From Dipteris shenzhenensis (Eukaryota; Polypodiophyta; Polypodiopsida; Gleicheniales): 64,000 bases of DNA. How positions within the stretch are numbered: position 1 is the stretch's first letter; every line of letters begins with the position of its first letter. The stretch lies in the NCBI GenBank assembly GCA_047967505.1, contig CM106539.1. One strand, written 5' to 3'. The notes beneath the pieces are model-generated. The model searched no databases. It saw only the letters and a program-made list of their open reading frames with translations, and had not been told where the DNA came from. Position numbers and translations under genes: made by a program. Positions 20,101 through 31,021 of this stretch are shown here, piece after piece.

Positions 20101-21260
20101 TGTTGGAATGGTCACCTCTCCATCTGTGAGCCCCCCCAAATGAGGAGTGCATCAGGACCATAGGTGGAATGGCCTGCCACATGGACAGCATCTTGGCTGT
20201 CATGTGGGCAGGAGACTCATGGTGGAGAGGGGGCTGCCACATGGGCAGCACCTAACAGGGAAAGGGCTGAAGGGGCTGCCACATGGGCTGCCATGTGGGC
20301 ATCACACAGCAAAGGGAAGAGGCTGCCACATGGGCAGCACACAGGCTGCCATGTGGGCAGCTATTAAGGCAGGTACATGGCGGGCCAAGAGGCGGCGACT
20401 ATGGACAAGTATGTGCCCTGCAACAGCAGCCTGGCAGAGGCACAGCATGGCGTGTATGTACGGGCTGGAACAGGCCCACAGGAGGCGGAACAGAGTCTGC
20501 ATGTGGCGCGCCTGCAAAGGGCAGCACATGGGCTGCAAAAGAGCCGCGACAGGGAAGCAATATGGCTACAAAAGTGGCAGGCTGCCATGTGGCAAGACGG
20601 GCCAGAAAAGGGCACCCAATGGGCTGCCCACTGGTCGGTTTACAGACCCATTGGGTCGGTGGGTAGGGGCAGTTTGGGTCAGCCCAAATCTCCCTACCAG
20701 GTTGGTTCATATGGAGGGTCTTGGGCACTATAAAAGGAGGGGCCTTGGGCCTCCTCACTCATTCTCTGGAGCAGCAAAAGACAAGCAGCAAGGAGCAGCA
20801 TAAGACCTACTCTTGGAGCCTATTCCTGGAGGACCAGGAGAGCAGGAAGAGCTGCAGACTAAGCTTGAAGGGCTGCCTACCTAGGCTGAGTACAGGCAGC
20901 AAGGTAGAGAGAACCATTCTAGACAGTCTCTACTGCGCTCGAGGTGGAGCACGTGGGCTTAGTGTTCTCGAGATATCCAGCAGATAGTAGAGGTACCTTG
21001 TGGTAAGATCAAAGGACCATGCTGTGGTGGGACTTTGGATCTCTCTCTTTTGTGTTGTGTCCATAGCTTTGGACGGAAATATATTCTTTTGGTGGTTTCT
21101 ATATCTGGCTGGATCATTGTCTATTTACTAGTCTGGCACATCAATTTCATGCACATAAGTTTAAGAAGTTTGTGATTCCACTCCCCACACACTGTGTGAA
21201 CTCCTGGGCTATTCTATCAGTCTTCCGTTGTGCGTACCCTCTGTTGGTCGATTTCTAACA
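20101..21260 (+). repeat. 3' LTR of the gag-only element (TATA box retained)
   Basis: 1160 bp, starting TGTTGGAATGG and ending TTTCTAACA, followed by the target duplication CCTTT. It contains multiple CTGCCACATGGGCAGC-type units and a TATA-like CTATAAAAGG. Because the 5' LTR has lost that region, any LTR-driven transcription would start here and run rightwards into 21.3 kb and beyond. Confidence 0.93.
20728..20737 (+). promoter_or_regulatory. TATA box of the 3' LTR
   Basis: CTATAAAAGG in a GC-rich context. It probably marks the U3/R transition, with the transcription start some 25-35 bases downstream. Confidence 0.65.
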
Positions 21261-22753
21261 CCTTTGATATCGCTCTTTCTTTGTTTGGGCTTGTGTAGGT
21301 CTTTAACAGGGAAGCTCCAATGTTGCACTCCTCCTATGCTTTTGAATCATTTGCTTCGTAGTTGTGAGCACGTTCTTTGCTCTTCGATTGTTTCCTTAAT
21401 ACCATGGCTGAATGTCAACTCGCTCTCACGGGACTCATGAGTGCATGGACACTGACAGCAACAGCTTCGGTCGAGGTTCTATCTTCCAAGTCTATTCGTT
21501 CTCGAGATTCTAGCTTTCATTTCCTATCTTCTCGTGTATGTGCAGGATGAGAAGGCGTTGCGGAAAGGAGGTTAACTGTTTCGTTGATGAAGTAAAAGAG
21601 ACTGTGGACACCGACAAATGGTATATGCTCGCTCTCCGTCTGTTTCTTCTGTGTGCATGGATGAGGCTGTCCTGCATCATAATATAATTGGTCTATGCTT
21701 GCAGAAAGCTGTGCTGGAGGACGCTGATGCCACAGAAGGGAGGTGTTGGAGGACAGTCTGCATGTTTGAGTTCACATCTCCTTCAACGTCATCCTGCTAA
21801 ACCATTCAGAGAAAGCATGTTGATGAAGCATTCAGCTATAAACAAGAGTGCTATGAGGTCTGCCTTCAGGTTCTGTGCTGAAGGTTTGTGCTCAAGAGGT
21901 ATTGGTAAAAGGCCGAACGACAGTTCTCTATGTGGTCTACTCAAGGGTTTCTGCTTCATATTGGACGGAACTGCAGGATATATACTTCATGCAGGGAATA
22001 AGGATTGTCTTTCGAAGAAATTTAAGCCTGATTGTGTTTGTAGATTCAATTCTCTTGCTTGATTTAGGGGGGAGGCACTGCCTGGGACGTGCTGAGTTGC
22101 ATATAGTCGCATGCTCTCCAATTTGTGTTTTCGTTGATTTATTCATTCAGCAACCCTTCCTGCAACACCCAGCTTTATTTTGTTTTCCTCTTGCCATCTT
22201 CATCTGTTGTTGCCTCTCCTCCTCTCCACCCTTTTCACAGACACTCCACTCTCTGTCACTCAATCTCTTTCTCTGATTACTCTTTTCATCGTGTGTAGAA
22301 GACCTTACCTACTCCCATTTTATTACGGTAGGCAGCCTTAAGAGGTGTTTTTGTTTCTTGAGCCCTGCTTCATCCACGTGTCATCATATGTATCGTTGAT
22401 CTTGAGTCCTCCTTCATCCAGTGTCATCATCTGTATCGTTGATGTAGATCTCTATATTTGAAAGTTTTATGGCTTTTGGGTAACGTATTGACATAGTGAA
22501 AGGTCTAGATTTATAGCTTCTTTGCCTTTTGCTAATGTATTAATATAGCGGTCTTCATTTATAGCTTTTGGTCACTTATTAAAAAAACTTAGGTGCTAAC
22601 TTCTCTTTAGGAATTTGTTGCGCAAGGCTGACGAGTACGTCCATCTCCAGGTATTTTGCTTTTGTCCCACTCAAAGTTGCCTTCGTTTTTTGTTCGTTTG
22701 AGATCACGTGCACGGGATTTATCTTCGCCTTTTTCTTCTTCTTCTTCTCGACT
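21261..22753. other. unassigned sequence right of the LTR element
   Basis: No conserved coding region recognised. Short open frames (for example 21688-22062) show no known domain. Pyrimidine-rich stretches followed by AG (for example near 21298) could be splice acceptors of a host gene disrupted by the LTR element, but I cannot define exons. Confidence 0.4.
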
Positions 22754-23125
22754 GTGGCTGCAGCACCCTCCTCCTCCTCCTCCACCTCGTCCTCTAACTA
22801 CCCATCGTGTGAGCCATCAATCTGTAGATGCTCACAGCAGGCACGGAGAAGCTCCCCCATCCGTGACCCTATCAGTTACACCACATTATTCCTCAAGGCA
22901 GATGTGGATCCTCCACCCAAACCTTGCACGTTCGCTTCCGTTTTGGCCTTTTTGATCGTCCTCGCTTTTGTGGCCCTACAGTTTATCTTACCAATGACGC
23001 ATGTGCGTCACCCCTTTGATCCTCATCGCCTGTCGCGGCTCCATTGCCCGCACAGGATTTATGTCGTGCATTTCCCACCTTGGGCCCCTCCGCCCTGTTG
23101 CATCGCTAATTCCCCTCCATCGTGA
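22754..23125 (+). CDS. hypothetical ORF with one possible membrane segment
   Basis: A 123-codon ORF. The N-terminus is Ser/Pro-rich low complexity. The middle has a hydrophobic stretch of about 20 residues (FASVLAFLIVLAFVALQFIL) that could span a membrane. The C-terminus is Pro/Cys/His-rich and overlaps, on the opposite strand, the ORF at 23059-23529. No family recognised; it may be one exon or chance. Confidence 0.25.
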   Translation: MAAAPSSSSSTSSSNYPSCEPSICRCSQQARRSSPIRDPISYTTLFLKADVDPPPKPCTFASVLAFLIVLAFVALQFILPMTHVRHPFDPHRLSRLHCPHRIYVVHFPPWAPPPCCIANSPPS

Positions 23126-23529
23126 TGTTGCACAGAGGATCCTCTCCTCTGCCTCTGGCCTCGTTCCGAAGATGCATATTTGTAGTTCAACTGATGCCCC
23201 TCCCTACACTTATCAATCACCCATGATTCCTGACAAGCCTGTCCGTCGTCTACTATGTCATCTATCTTTGAGAAAGCATCCAGCGGGACTTGAGACTGAG
23301 GAGTGCCACAGATATCACATATTTCATCTGCTTCCTTGTTGAGAAGCGATAGAGCGATGAGCTTTGAGGGAGAAAACTTGCATACGTTCTCCTTGTTGAC
23401 GGCGTTCGTATCACTTTTATCCAATTGCTCACGCTTTACGGAATCCGAGTTTTGTTCGGTTCTCCCTCTTTTTTTGGGCCTTCCGGCAGGCAGATGCGAA
23501 TTTTGTGTAATGCCCGCAATGGATTTCAC
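23059..23529 (-). CDS. hypothetical basic/acidic ORF with AT-hook-like motif
   Basis: A 156-codon ORF. It has GRPKKRGR, an AT-hook-like DNA-binding motif, near residue 18, then a charged region with CDICGTPQ (a possible half zinc site) and an acidic DDIVDDGQ segment, and ends in low complexity (Gln/Gly/Arg). The composition looks like real coding sequence. It could be a Helitron accessory ORF or a fragment of a host gene. No homologue recognised. Confidence 0.3.
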   Translation of the reverse strand: MKSIAGITQNSHLPAGRPKKRGRTEQNSDSVKREQLDKSDTNAVNKENVCKFSPSKLIALSLLNKEADEICDICGTPQSQVPLDAFSKIDDIVDDGQACQESWVIDKCREGHQLNYKYASSERGQRQRRGSSVQHHDGGELAMQQGGGAQGGKCTT

Positions 23530-24282
23530 CTGCTGAGCAGGCCCTGTGAACTATCGTCCTGATACTCCTCCAGTCTGCGCGATAGCTTGCATATTGCGAT
23601 CTTGATGTCCTCCGGTCAATCCACCTTCTGAAACAATGCAACGAGAGGAGATCTTAGCAATCGAGGAGACATGAAAACCGGTTCTTTCATTCAAGTGCAA
23701 GCAATCAGCTGTGAACGGCAAAACTCGTGACAATCTTTGTCTTAAATCTTTCAAACTGGTTCCAGGATTAGGGAGTAGCAAGCAATATAACAACAATCTA
23801 GCCGAGCCGAGGCAACGAGACGGAGGGGAGGGAGGGCAGGGGCAGGCGTTAATTAATTTAGATTGATACCTTAGGTTAATTAGATCACTAAATAATTTTC
23901 TCATTGAGTCTTTCAAATCTTTCAAGTTTTCTTTATGTAATGCAGTTTTTGAATTTATGATTGGCTTAGAAATGAAAAAGTTTTGAATCATTATTTTATC
24001 CAATATACATGTGTTATTTTTTGCATGTTCTTTTATTAGATATACATGTTTAATTTTTTTACCCGTTCCTTTTTTAAATTCAAGAATTAGATTTAATGAT
24101 GTCTTCACGTGTTTGCATTACATTGCTAGCATAAACAACGATTTGCTTTTTAACGTAGATAAAATTTCTAAGATTAATTATGTTTGTTGTTCCAGATTCG
24201 TTATTCAACTGGCCATCCGCAATGGCAACAGCTCACACGAATTCTCAACATATTAAGCTCCTCCAGAACCAAGCATTTAATA
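23530..24282. other. AT-rich stretch, nothing recognised
   Basis: From about 23840 the sequence is strongly AT-rich. No terminal repeats or conserved ORFs seen. Confidence 0.45.
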
Positions 24283-24417
24283 ATGACTTCATCAACTAGC
24301 ACACAGGAGTTTAGCAATAAACCAAAGCTCAAGGCCTCAAACAAGAAGAAAATGGAGACAAGTAAAAAAGAGAATCTACCAGCTCCGAAGAAGAAAAAAA
24401 TGAAGGTTGAGAGTTAA
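24283..24417 (+). CDS. short Lys-rich ORF upstream of the Helitron gene
   Basis: From ATG 24283 the frame encodes about 44 residues, half of them Lys, Ser or Glu, with KKKKMK near the end (a nuclear-localisation-like cluster), and stops at 24417. It may be an exon of the Helitron protein N-terminus, but no continuous connection could be traced to 25328. Confidence 0.25.
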   Translation: MTSSTSTQEFSNKPKLKASNKKKMETSKKENLPAPKKKKMKVES

Positions 24418-25327
24418 CCCAATAAACAGAACTACCGTAACAAAGTTCCTTCGTCATATCTTGATGTCCTTCACATATATGGAGAAGGAAATTTTGACTT
24501 TCCTTGCGTGTCGATGATGACAAGCCAAGCATTAGAGATATTGAGCAAAACCATTGTCTATATTGAATAGTCCATCATAGCAGTAATTGTACGTAATTTT
24601 GTCTACATACATATAGTGCATTTAATATGAGTACTGTAATCGTAAATGTAATTTAAAAACTTTTGCAAGTTGCAAAGGGAATTTTTTAACGTGCAAATTT
24701 AATATTTGTTAAAAGTAGTAAGAACGACATTGTTCTTTACATATACAATCCATTTCAATGTATCTTTTTGCGCTTTGCAGAAAGACATCCATATATATGT
24801 GCTAAATTACACTTGGATATCGCTTTCTCGCAGTGCAGTACAAGACAAACGACTAACATTCAGGTACAAAATCAACATCCTTTCCATTGATGCTATCGCT
24901 TCATGAAGCTACTAGGCGCTACTACTCGATGCTTAAAAACTCGATGCCCAGGGAAAGGCCTATTTCCTTGTATTATAACTCTTTGGAAAAATAAGGGCGC
25001 CGCCTTCCCGTCCACACACTGTGTGGTTACTATAATTATACTATATATTATCAGACACACGCCTTCAATTCCTCGTTCTTTAGCACCTTCTTATTGTTTC
25101 ATGATCTCACTTATTTTCATTCCGTTGCTTGAGGTCGTTTTGCTCTTCTCTAAGCTCCAATCGTCTCAGCGTTCCAGCAACAGTAGCAGACAAGGTACTT
25201 TCCTTCTATCAAACTTTGTCACGCAATTATTATTGAATTCTACAAAATTAACACAATACGTGTGTGATATTCATTTCGCCTACAATGTGTACCGATTAGA
25301 TTCACATATGCAAAAAAATTAAGTTAT

Positions 25328-28300
25328 ATGCTTATACCTGGCGATAGGATAGCTACACATACAAGTACCTCAAACATGAGGCAATCGATTATCGAGAGGC
25401 GTCGCCTTGCTGTACGAAGAACGTTTGAAATGAAAAAACGTAAACTACAGCCATCAACAAGAAACTGGCTCTTCCTAGATCGAACATTGGCAAATTGGAA
25501 TAATGATTGCTCTCAACGAATTGAGAAGCTCCAATTTTGCGCTTCATGTGGAAAGTGTGAGCTTTGGACTGGCAAAAGTCACAAACTTTCACAATTCCAG
25601 AATGCACGGGAATCAAACATAGTCCCTCCTTATTGCTTCTCCAATATCCTACTTCATGTGCACGCAGAGAAAGCACATGGTCACCTGGCATCACAAATGT
25701 TTTGCAAGGGGTGCGTCCCTCAGCCTTTTCGAAAGCTATACTCAGTTTCATACGAGATCGAATATATACAAGGCATCCTTCGCACAAATGTCTTCCACAT
25801 GCAAATGCTATCGCTGTTAGATGTCAGTATAAATATCAACAAAGTGATGCAGTCATTGGCAGTAGGGCAGCTGACATCAAGATCTTTGTTAGATAATCCT
25901 CTCATTTGCTGGAATCGACAAGAGCAATTCTGTCAAAACACTGAACATTTCTTGACGGCCACTAGAGTCATCCTCTCTTTGAATCTTGCGTCGAAACCGT
26001 TAAAGCAATACAAGACAATGCTGAAAAGACCTCATCCAAGACTAGGGATCAGTGTTGTCTCGTCAGATGCATAAAAACACTTTGCCAATTCTCCATTCGA
26101 GGCGATGGGTGCTGCACATGAAAGGAACTACTTGTCTATATTGGAACGCATTGACCAAGTTCCCAATAAATCACAGTTCTCTAGGCCTGCAACTAGCGAG
26201 GTTGGGTCGATCGTCGTACGTACAAAAGAAAATCAAAGGCAGCAAGCGGCTATCGCCACAAGAAACAGTATGATAGAAGGCGAGGAGCGGACGATCGAGA
26301 GTTTCCTCTTTCCATTTCTTTTCCCTTTTGGGCATAGTTGGCACGTTGGTCGTCTTTTCTTCCATGAGTATTTAAAAATGAGGGTGTCTATATTCCTCTC
26401 GCTATTCACATTGTACAAGCCATATCTCTTGCTAATGTATCAACTTCGTCAAGCATTTGCTATAGCAAATGGGACACAAACAGCTATCCTTCAAAGAGAC
26501 ATTGATCAAAAGCGTCGTGAAAGACCAAACGCAACAACTAAGGAGTTGATAAGAGACATGATCAAATTTGAGATCCTAGTAACAATCCCAGCCTCTCCCT
26601 TCCGGTATCGAAGAAACCTGAAGGATCTAATGGCAATGGTGGATCAGTGGGGTCTACCGCATATATTCTTGACATTAATGGGGCTGATGAGGTTGCCGAC
26701 ATGCGATGGCTAGAGTTCGACGACGATCTCGAGCAACTCGTAAAGTTGTACAATCCACAGTTTACTTGGAGAGATTGCCTTGTCAAGTGTGCCATGATTT
26801 TCCACCTCAAGCTGCAACAGTTCTTGCACCAATACATTTTTACTAACAACGGCTTGCTGGGAAGAGTCAATCATTATTTGATTATGTATGAAATCCAAAA
26901 TCGTGGATCACTTCACGCACACATTATGCTATGGCTCCATGATGATGATGTTGATCAAGTTACAAATAAAATAGATGCCCACGTCCCATATGAAGAAGAC
27001 CGCGTTCCACAGCTTTCACATGCTTCTTCAACGATGAAACTACGAAGGCTGTAGCAGTTCTTGCAGGCGCGATCTGCAGATTTCAAGCAAATGCAAGTAT
27101 GACTTTCCATTTGATGACGATCCAAACACAAAGCCATCAGTACATCCAAAGACACATTGATGGTTGTATTTCTGCCCAAATCAAAAGCACCGAAATGTCA
27201 TCCTGTATCATGTTGTAGTACTGTTACTATGGCAAGGACATATGAATATTCAAAGAATCACAAATACCGGTTTGTCGTAATATCTGCTGAAGTATGCTAT
27301 GAAAACAGAACCAGTAGGCATATTAAACCTAAATGTCGAGGACGCCAAGCAACTGGGCCTTGACACGCTAGATCCATTGAAGCTAAAGATGCTCTTAGCA
27401 TACGTCTTGTCAAAGCTAACGTCACTGACAGAGGCAATAATGGCATGCTTGCAAGTACCAACAATCCATCACAGCGAAGCTGTGTATTCGATCGACTCCT
27501 CCCCTCTAGAGCTTCATCAAAGATACTTACGAAACTATTGTGTTGCAACAATGCATCTAATTGACACTTACTACGCGCGCCCGACGGTACTAGAGCACCT
27601 TACATTTCAGTCGTATTGGAAATCCTTCATGCCCCAAAAGGAATGAAGGCACAACAGAACCCATGCAACGATGAAGGATTTATTCGGGAACTACGTATAT
27701 CCCAGCACACGGCTCATACGCTTCACCGATTACCATCCCGCCCACCACTTTGAGGGCTTCTTCTTCAATGAGTTGCTAAAGAAGGTTCCCTTCAGGAATG
27801 AGAACGAATTACTCTCGACATCCAATCAGACAAGGTCATACTTTTTGGAATGTCACATGCATGGGATTATCCAGACAGAGCACAACATCAATACACTCAT
27901 CTCGAATTACTGTAAGATTCATATGCTTGTAGATGAGACAAGACAACAAATTACCAACATGATCTTGCAAAAGAGCCCTCTGCGAGCCATGGAGGATACT
28001 TCTCTGACCATTTGCGAGGATGGGAGTGACAACACAATCGAGAGGAGCCGAATCAGGATTTTGCAACTACTAGATGAATTCAAAGGCATGGGAGATAGTA
28101 CGCTGACAGAAGATCAAAGTGCTATCTACAAAAACATCTTCGAGACAAAAGGAGGGCTGCACATTGTTTGCAAAACACCAGGCTTAGGTAAGATATTCAT
28201 GATCAAGTATATTACGTACAATCACGTTCTGACCAAGGAGCACAAAAAAAAAAAAGAGACCTCAAAGTAATGGCTAGTGCAAAAGAGGTAAAGCTATATG

Positions 28301-28380
28301 CTTTTACATTTTCGCATCGCTACATCAAAGTAAACATGCCTCGACGATCCTTAGCAAATTTAACTATCACTACTTTGTAG
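25328..28380 (+). pseudogene. degenerate Helitron Rep-helicase
   Basis: Consecutive open blocks (25328-26074, 26105-26713, 26647-27054, 27299-27646, 27671-28270 and on to a TAG at 28378) together give the Helitron rolling-circle replicase order. An N-terminal Cys-containing region comes first, then the Helitron-like N domain (FPFLFPFGHSWHVG, then CLVKCAMIFHLKLQQFL), and the HUH motif (HAH at 26914-26922, in NRGSLHAHIMLWL). The catalytic tyrosine motif YLLKY is at 27281-27295, directly after a TAA where Gln is expected. The block VPTIHHSEAVYSIDSSP and a helicase Walker A region (CKTPGLGK, about 28170-28194; the usual Thr after GK is Ile) follow. After a motif-Ia-like stretch the helicase is lost. 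Many frameshifts make it inactive. Confidence 0.85.
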
Positions 28381-29372
28381 CTCTTCCAACAATTTAAAAG
28401 AAAGGCAGTACAAAAGATAAATGAACAGGAATGCGCCTCCAAGATGCAGAAAAAAGGAACAAAGATATTCTTCAACAACAAACACATGCGAAGAGCTAAC
28501 ATAGTAGGAGTACTGCCGGCAGAGTACATCTACGGATTCAATTCTCACGAAGAATATCATCCACTCATGACAAGAGTGACCCGGATCTTGCTAGACAAAC
28601 CAAGAGGATCAAACAATCTCGCAAATAGGCTAATTAAGAACATTATACACAAACTCTTAGATGGAAAAGAATCAGTCAACGAAGAGATGACTCGTTCCAT
28701 GGTGCAGACGCTACTTGACAAATATGGCAAAGGACTATCAACGTACTGCATGATAATGCTACACTTCGCATTCAACGTCGACATCAAAGAGGTCACCTAA
28801 TTGGACAAGCAAGAGGCAGATATCATACTTGAGGAATTCAAAGATGTATACAGTATCGAGGCAAGTTAGTGGCGAGTTACTAATGAGAAAGTGGCATACA
28901 AGGTAGACCCCAAGTTCGCTAAAGAACATTACGGAAAGGCGAAAAATATCTTCCCTGCACCAACAAAGATCAAAACTGAAGGTAAATTGGAGTTTACATA
29001 ATTGTCTATAAACTTGCTTTTATAACATGAGATTAAACTAACACTTTTCTCCGTTGTATCCACAAACCTTGCAGAGATAGAACAAAGCGAGAAAAATGAA
29101 AATGACACTTCAGTAATGAATTTCATTGCATCACTTGTATTGACAACGGAAAGAAATACATTGGCCAAACTACAAATACCATAAAACGACTACGACAGGA
29201 CAAGACTAACCCACCAAATAAAATGATCGATGATGTACACAGGTATGCCCCATTTGAAAGCCACTTCAAGATGGACATAATAGCGTCGACGGCAAGCAAA
29301 AAGGAGGCAAATATCTTGGAGCGCCAACACATTCTACGCCTAGGAACAACATCAATCTCTAGGGGATACAAT
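28381..29372 (+). pseudogene. unfamiliar coding stretch ending in a GIY-YIG nuclease domain (5' part)
   Basis: This frame follows directly on the Helitron helicase remnant but has no helicase motifs. It reads openly from 28381 to 28797 (for example HMRRANIVGVLPAEYIYGF), continues past two stops to 28980, and there meets GTAAAT. TTGCAG at about 29073 could be the matching 3' splice site (intron about 95 bp). After one apparent frameshift, 29118-29372 encodes a GIY-YIG-like domain: CITCIDNGKKYIGQT, then the Arg motif IKRLRQ, the conserved Glu in KKEANILERQHI, and the terminal RGYN. The domain is cut after RGYN by a copia element and resumes at 37401. It could be a Helitron accessory nuclease or a remnant of another element such as a Penelope-like one. 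Confidence 0.6.
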
Positions 29373-29986
29373 TGTTAGATATGCTCAATGCCCCACCCTC
29401 CTGGTAACCACTAGTGGTCCAAGGTGCTCAAGTTGTAAGGCCCCCATATGAGAAGCCATGTGTGAGCCGGGGACACTGGATGGATCCTGACTTGCATGTC
29501 AGATGAGGTCTATCAATGAGACCGTTGATGGTAGAAAGGTGATTGTGTGGAAATCCCTTATTCTTGCTAGGGCCTGGGGGGTCCCAGGGGGGCTAGCAGC
29601 CCCCCTGTCGGGGGCGCCCTCGAGGCGACGGTATAGGAAATGTTCTCTGAATATTCCATGGACGACTAGTCAACTCCACCGACTAGGTCAACTGGTCGAC
29701 TTCACCGACTACGTTGATCCGACTACCGTCCTCATAGCTATAAAGAGGCGACCTCCCCAGTCCATTGTATCAGATCAGTTCAGATCAGATCAGATCTTCA
29801 GCTAGTAGCTCTTCACCTAGTATCTGTCTAGATCGCCATCTAAGCTCCACTGTGGGAGCGCACGGGTGGATGGAACCATCATTTGTACTACATCAATATT
29901 GAAGGAAAAGTTTGTTCCTCTCCAGTTTGCTGGGTACTCTCTATTCTTTGTTCAGTTTCTATTCCACTGCGTCGTGTAATTTAACA
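29373..29986 (+). repeat. 5' LTR of the second copia element
   Basis: 614 bp, starting TGTTAGATATGCTC and ending AATTTAACA. It contains repeated CACCGACTAGGTCAAC-type units (29650-29725), a TATA-like CTATAAAGAG (29738-29747), and GATCAGATCAGATC repeats just downstream. Confidence 0.95.
29738..29747 (+). promoter_or_regulatory. TATA box in the 5' LTR
   Basis: CTATAAAGAG, about 250 bases before the LTR end, placed as expected for a copia LTR promoter. Confidence 0.6.
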
Positions 29987-30003
29987 TGGTATCAAAGCCT
30001 AGG
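29987..30003 (+). other. primer-binding site of the second copia element
   Basis: TGGTATCAAAGCCTAGG directly abuts the 5' LTR and resembles the plant copia consensus TGGTATCAGAGC. Confidence 0.87.
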
Positions 30004-30062
30004 CGGCTCTAAGGATCGAAGAATAGAAGAGAGGCGAGGGCTTCAACAGCATATGGAGTAAT

Positions 30063-31021
30063 GGTAGTAGGAAGTGGCTCGAGTTCAACAGCTGCTGCTG
30101 TACCAACAATGCAGGCGTTGAGGATTCGCCCACCAGCCTTCACTGAAGGCAAGCTAGATGGTACGAACTACACTCAGTGAAAGTTTAAAATTACTGTTAT
30201 TCTGGATTCATATGAGCTTCTAGAGACAGTACTGGGGACTGACCTAGAACCACAAGGAACCCCCGACCCAGCAAATTCGGGGAGTACGATACCTTCTAAT
30301 GCCGACCTTCTATGAGCTTGGAAACGCAGGAACGCAGATGCTCTGTGTGCCCTGGTTACAAGTACTACTGATAGTGTTTTGACCTTGATTCAGCATACAT
30401 TTAAGGCAACTGTGGCCTGGAACATATTGAGTCAGTCTGAGATGCGGAATCAGACAAGGATCCAGAACCTGGAGAATCAGCTCGCAGCTGAGAAGTTTAA
30501 TGAAGGAGAGACCGGAGGTGTTCATAACCCAAATAAAAAATCTGCATAACCAGATGGCTAGTATTGGGATACAAAAGACTAGCGAAGAGCTAGCTTGGCG
30601 GTGTCTCCGGATATGTCCACCAAGGTTTGATGGACTTGTGACAGCGCTTAACATTCAGGTGAGACTCGAACCATTGTCATTTGAGGAGTTCTGTGCTTTA
30701 CTTATGGAGAAGGAATTGAGGCTTAAAGCTCGAGATGGAGGCGGCAATGGGGATGTTGCTTTCTCTGCCACTGTGAAAGGCAAAGGTGGTTCCTCCACCA
30801 AAGGTGAGTCCTCTACTAGTGGTGACAAAAAGAAGAAGGGCAGCAAGAAGAAGTTTAAGGGAGAATGCTTCTACTGTAAGAAGAATGGCCATATGATTGC
30901 AGATTGCCAGGTCAAGAAAGTAGATGAAAAGAATGGTATCCTGAAGAAGACAGATAAGGGGAAAGAGACAACTAACACAACGGAAGCAGAGTTGGATCTA
31001 TTTCTAGCCATTGTGGAATAG
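30063..31021 (+). pseudogene. copia gag with zinc knuckle
   Basis: The N-terminal part carries KLDGTNYTQ followed by TGA (30178-30180) where Trp is expected, and a second TGA (30313-30315) where Arg is expected. A frameshift near 30510 leads to the main open block (30500-31021), with IGIQKTSEELAWRCLR and a CX2CX4HX4C knuckle (30866-30907, CFYCKKNGHMIADC). The frame closes with a TAG at 31019-31021, after which the protease frame continues. Confidence 0.92.

Larger units (their letters stand above)
11255..21260 (+). mobile_element. gag-only LTR retrotransposon with a second copia element nested in its gag
   Basis: The element has two long TG...CA LTRs (11255-12336 and 20101-21260), a primer-binding site directly after the 5' LTR (TGGTATCATAGCC, initiator-Met-tRNA type as in Ty1/copia), a polypurine tract (GTGAGAGGGGG) directly before the 3' LTR, and a perfect 5-bp target duplication, CCTTT (11250-11254 and 21261-21265). 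After removal of the nested element the internal region is only about 2.1 kb. It has a copia-type gag with a zinc knuckle but no recognisable protease, integrase or reverse transcriptase. It is therefore probably non-autonomous and mobilised in trans. The two LTRs differ by many substitutions and indels, so the insertion is old. Confidence 0.92.

Noticed and set aside
22579-22785. Lys/Glu-rich minus-strand ORF
   Set aside because: Low-complexity translation of CTTCTT/CTCCTC repeats; no other evidence.
28289-28380. A possible intron (GTAAAG...TTGTAG) before the GIY-YIG coding stretch
   Set aside because: The interval also reads openly as a degenerate helicase motif-Ia region in the same frame, so a stop at an expected Gln codon (28378) is the simpler reading.
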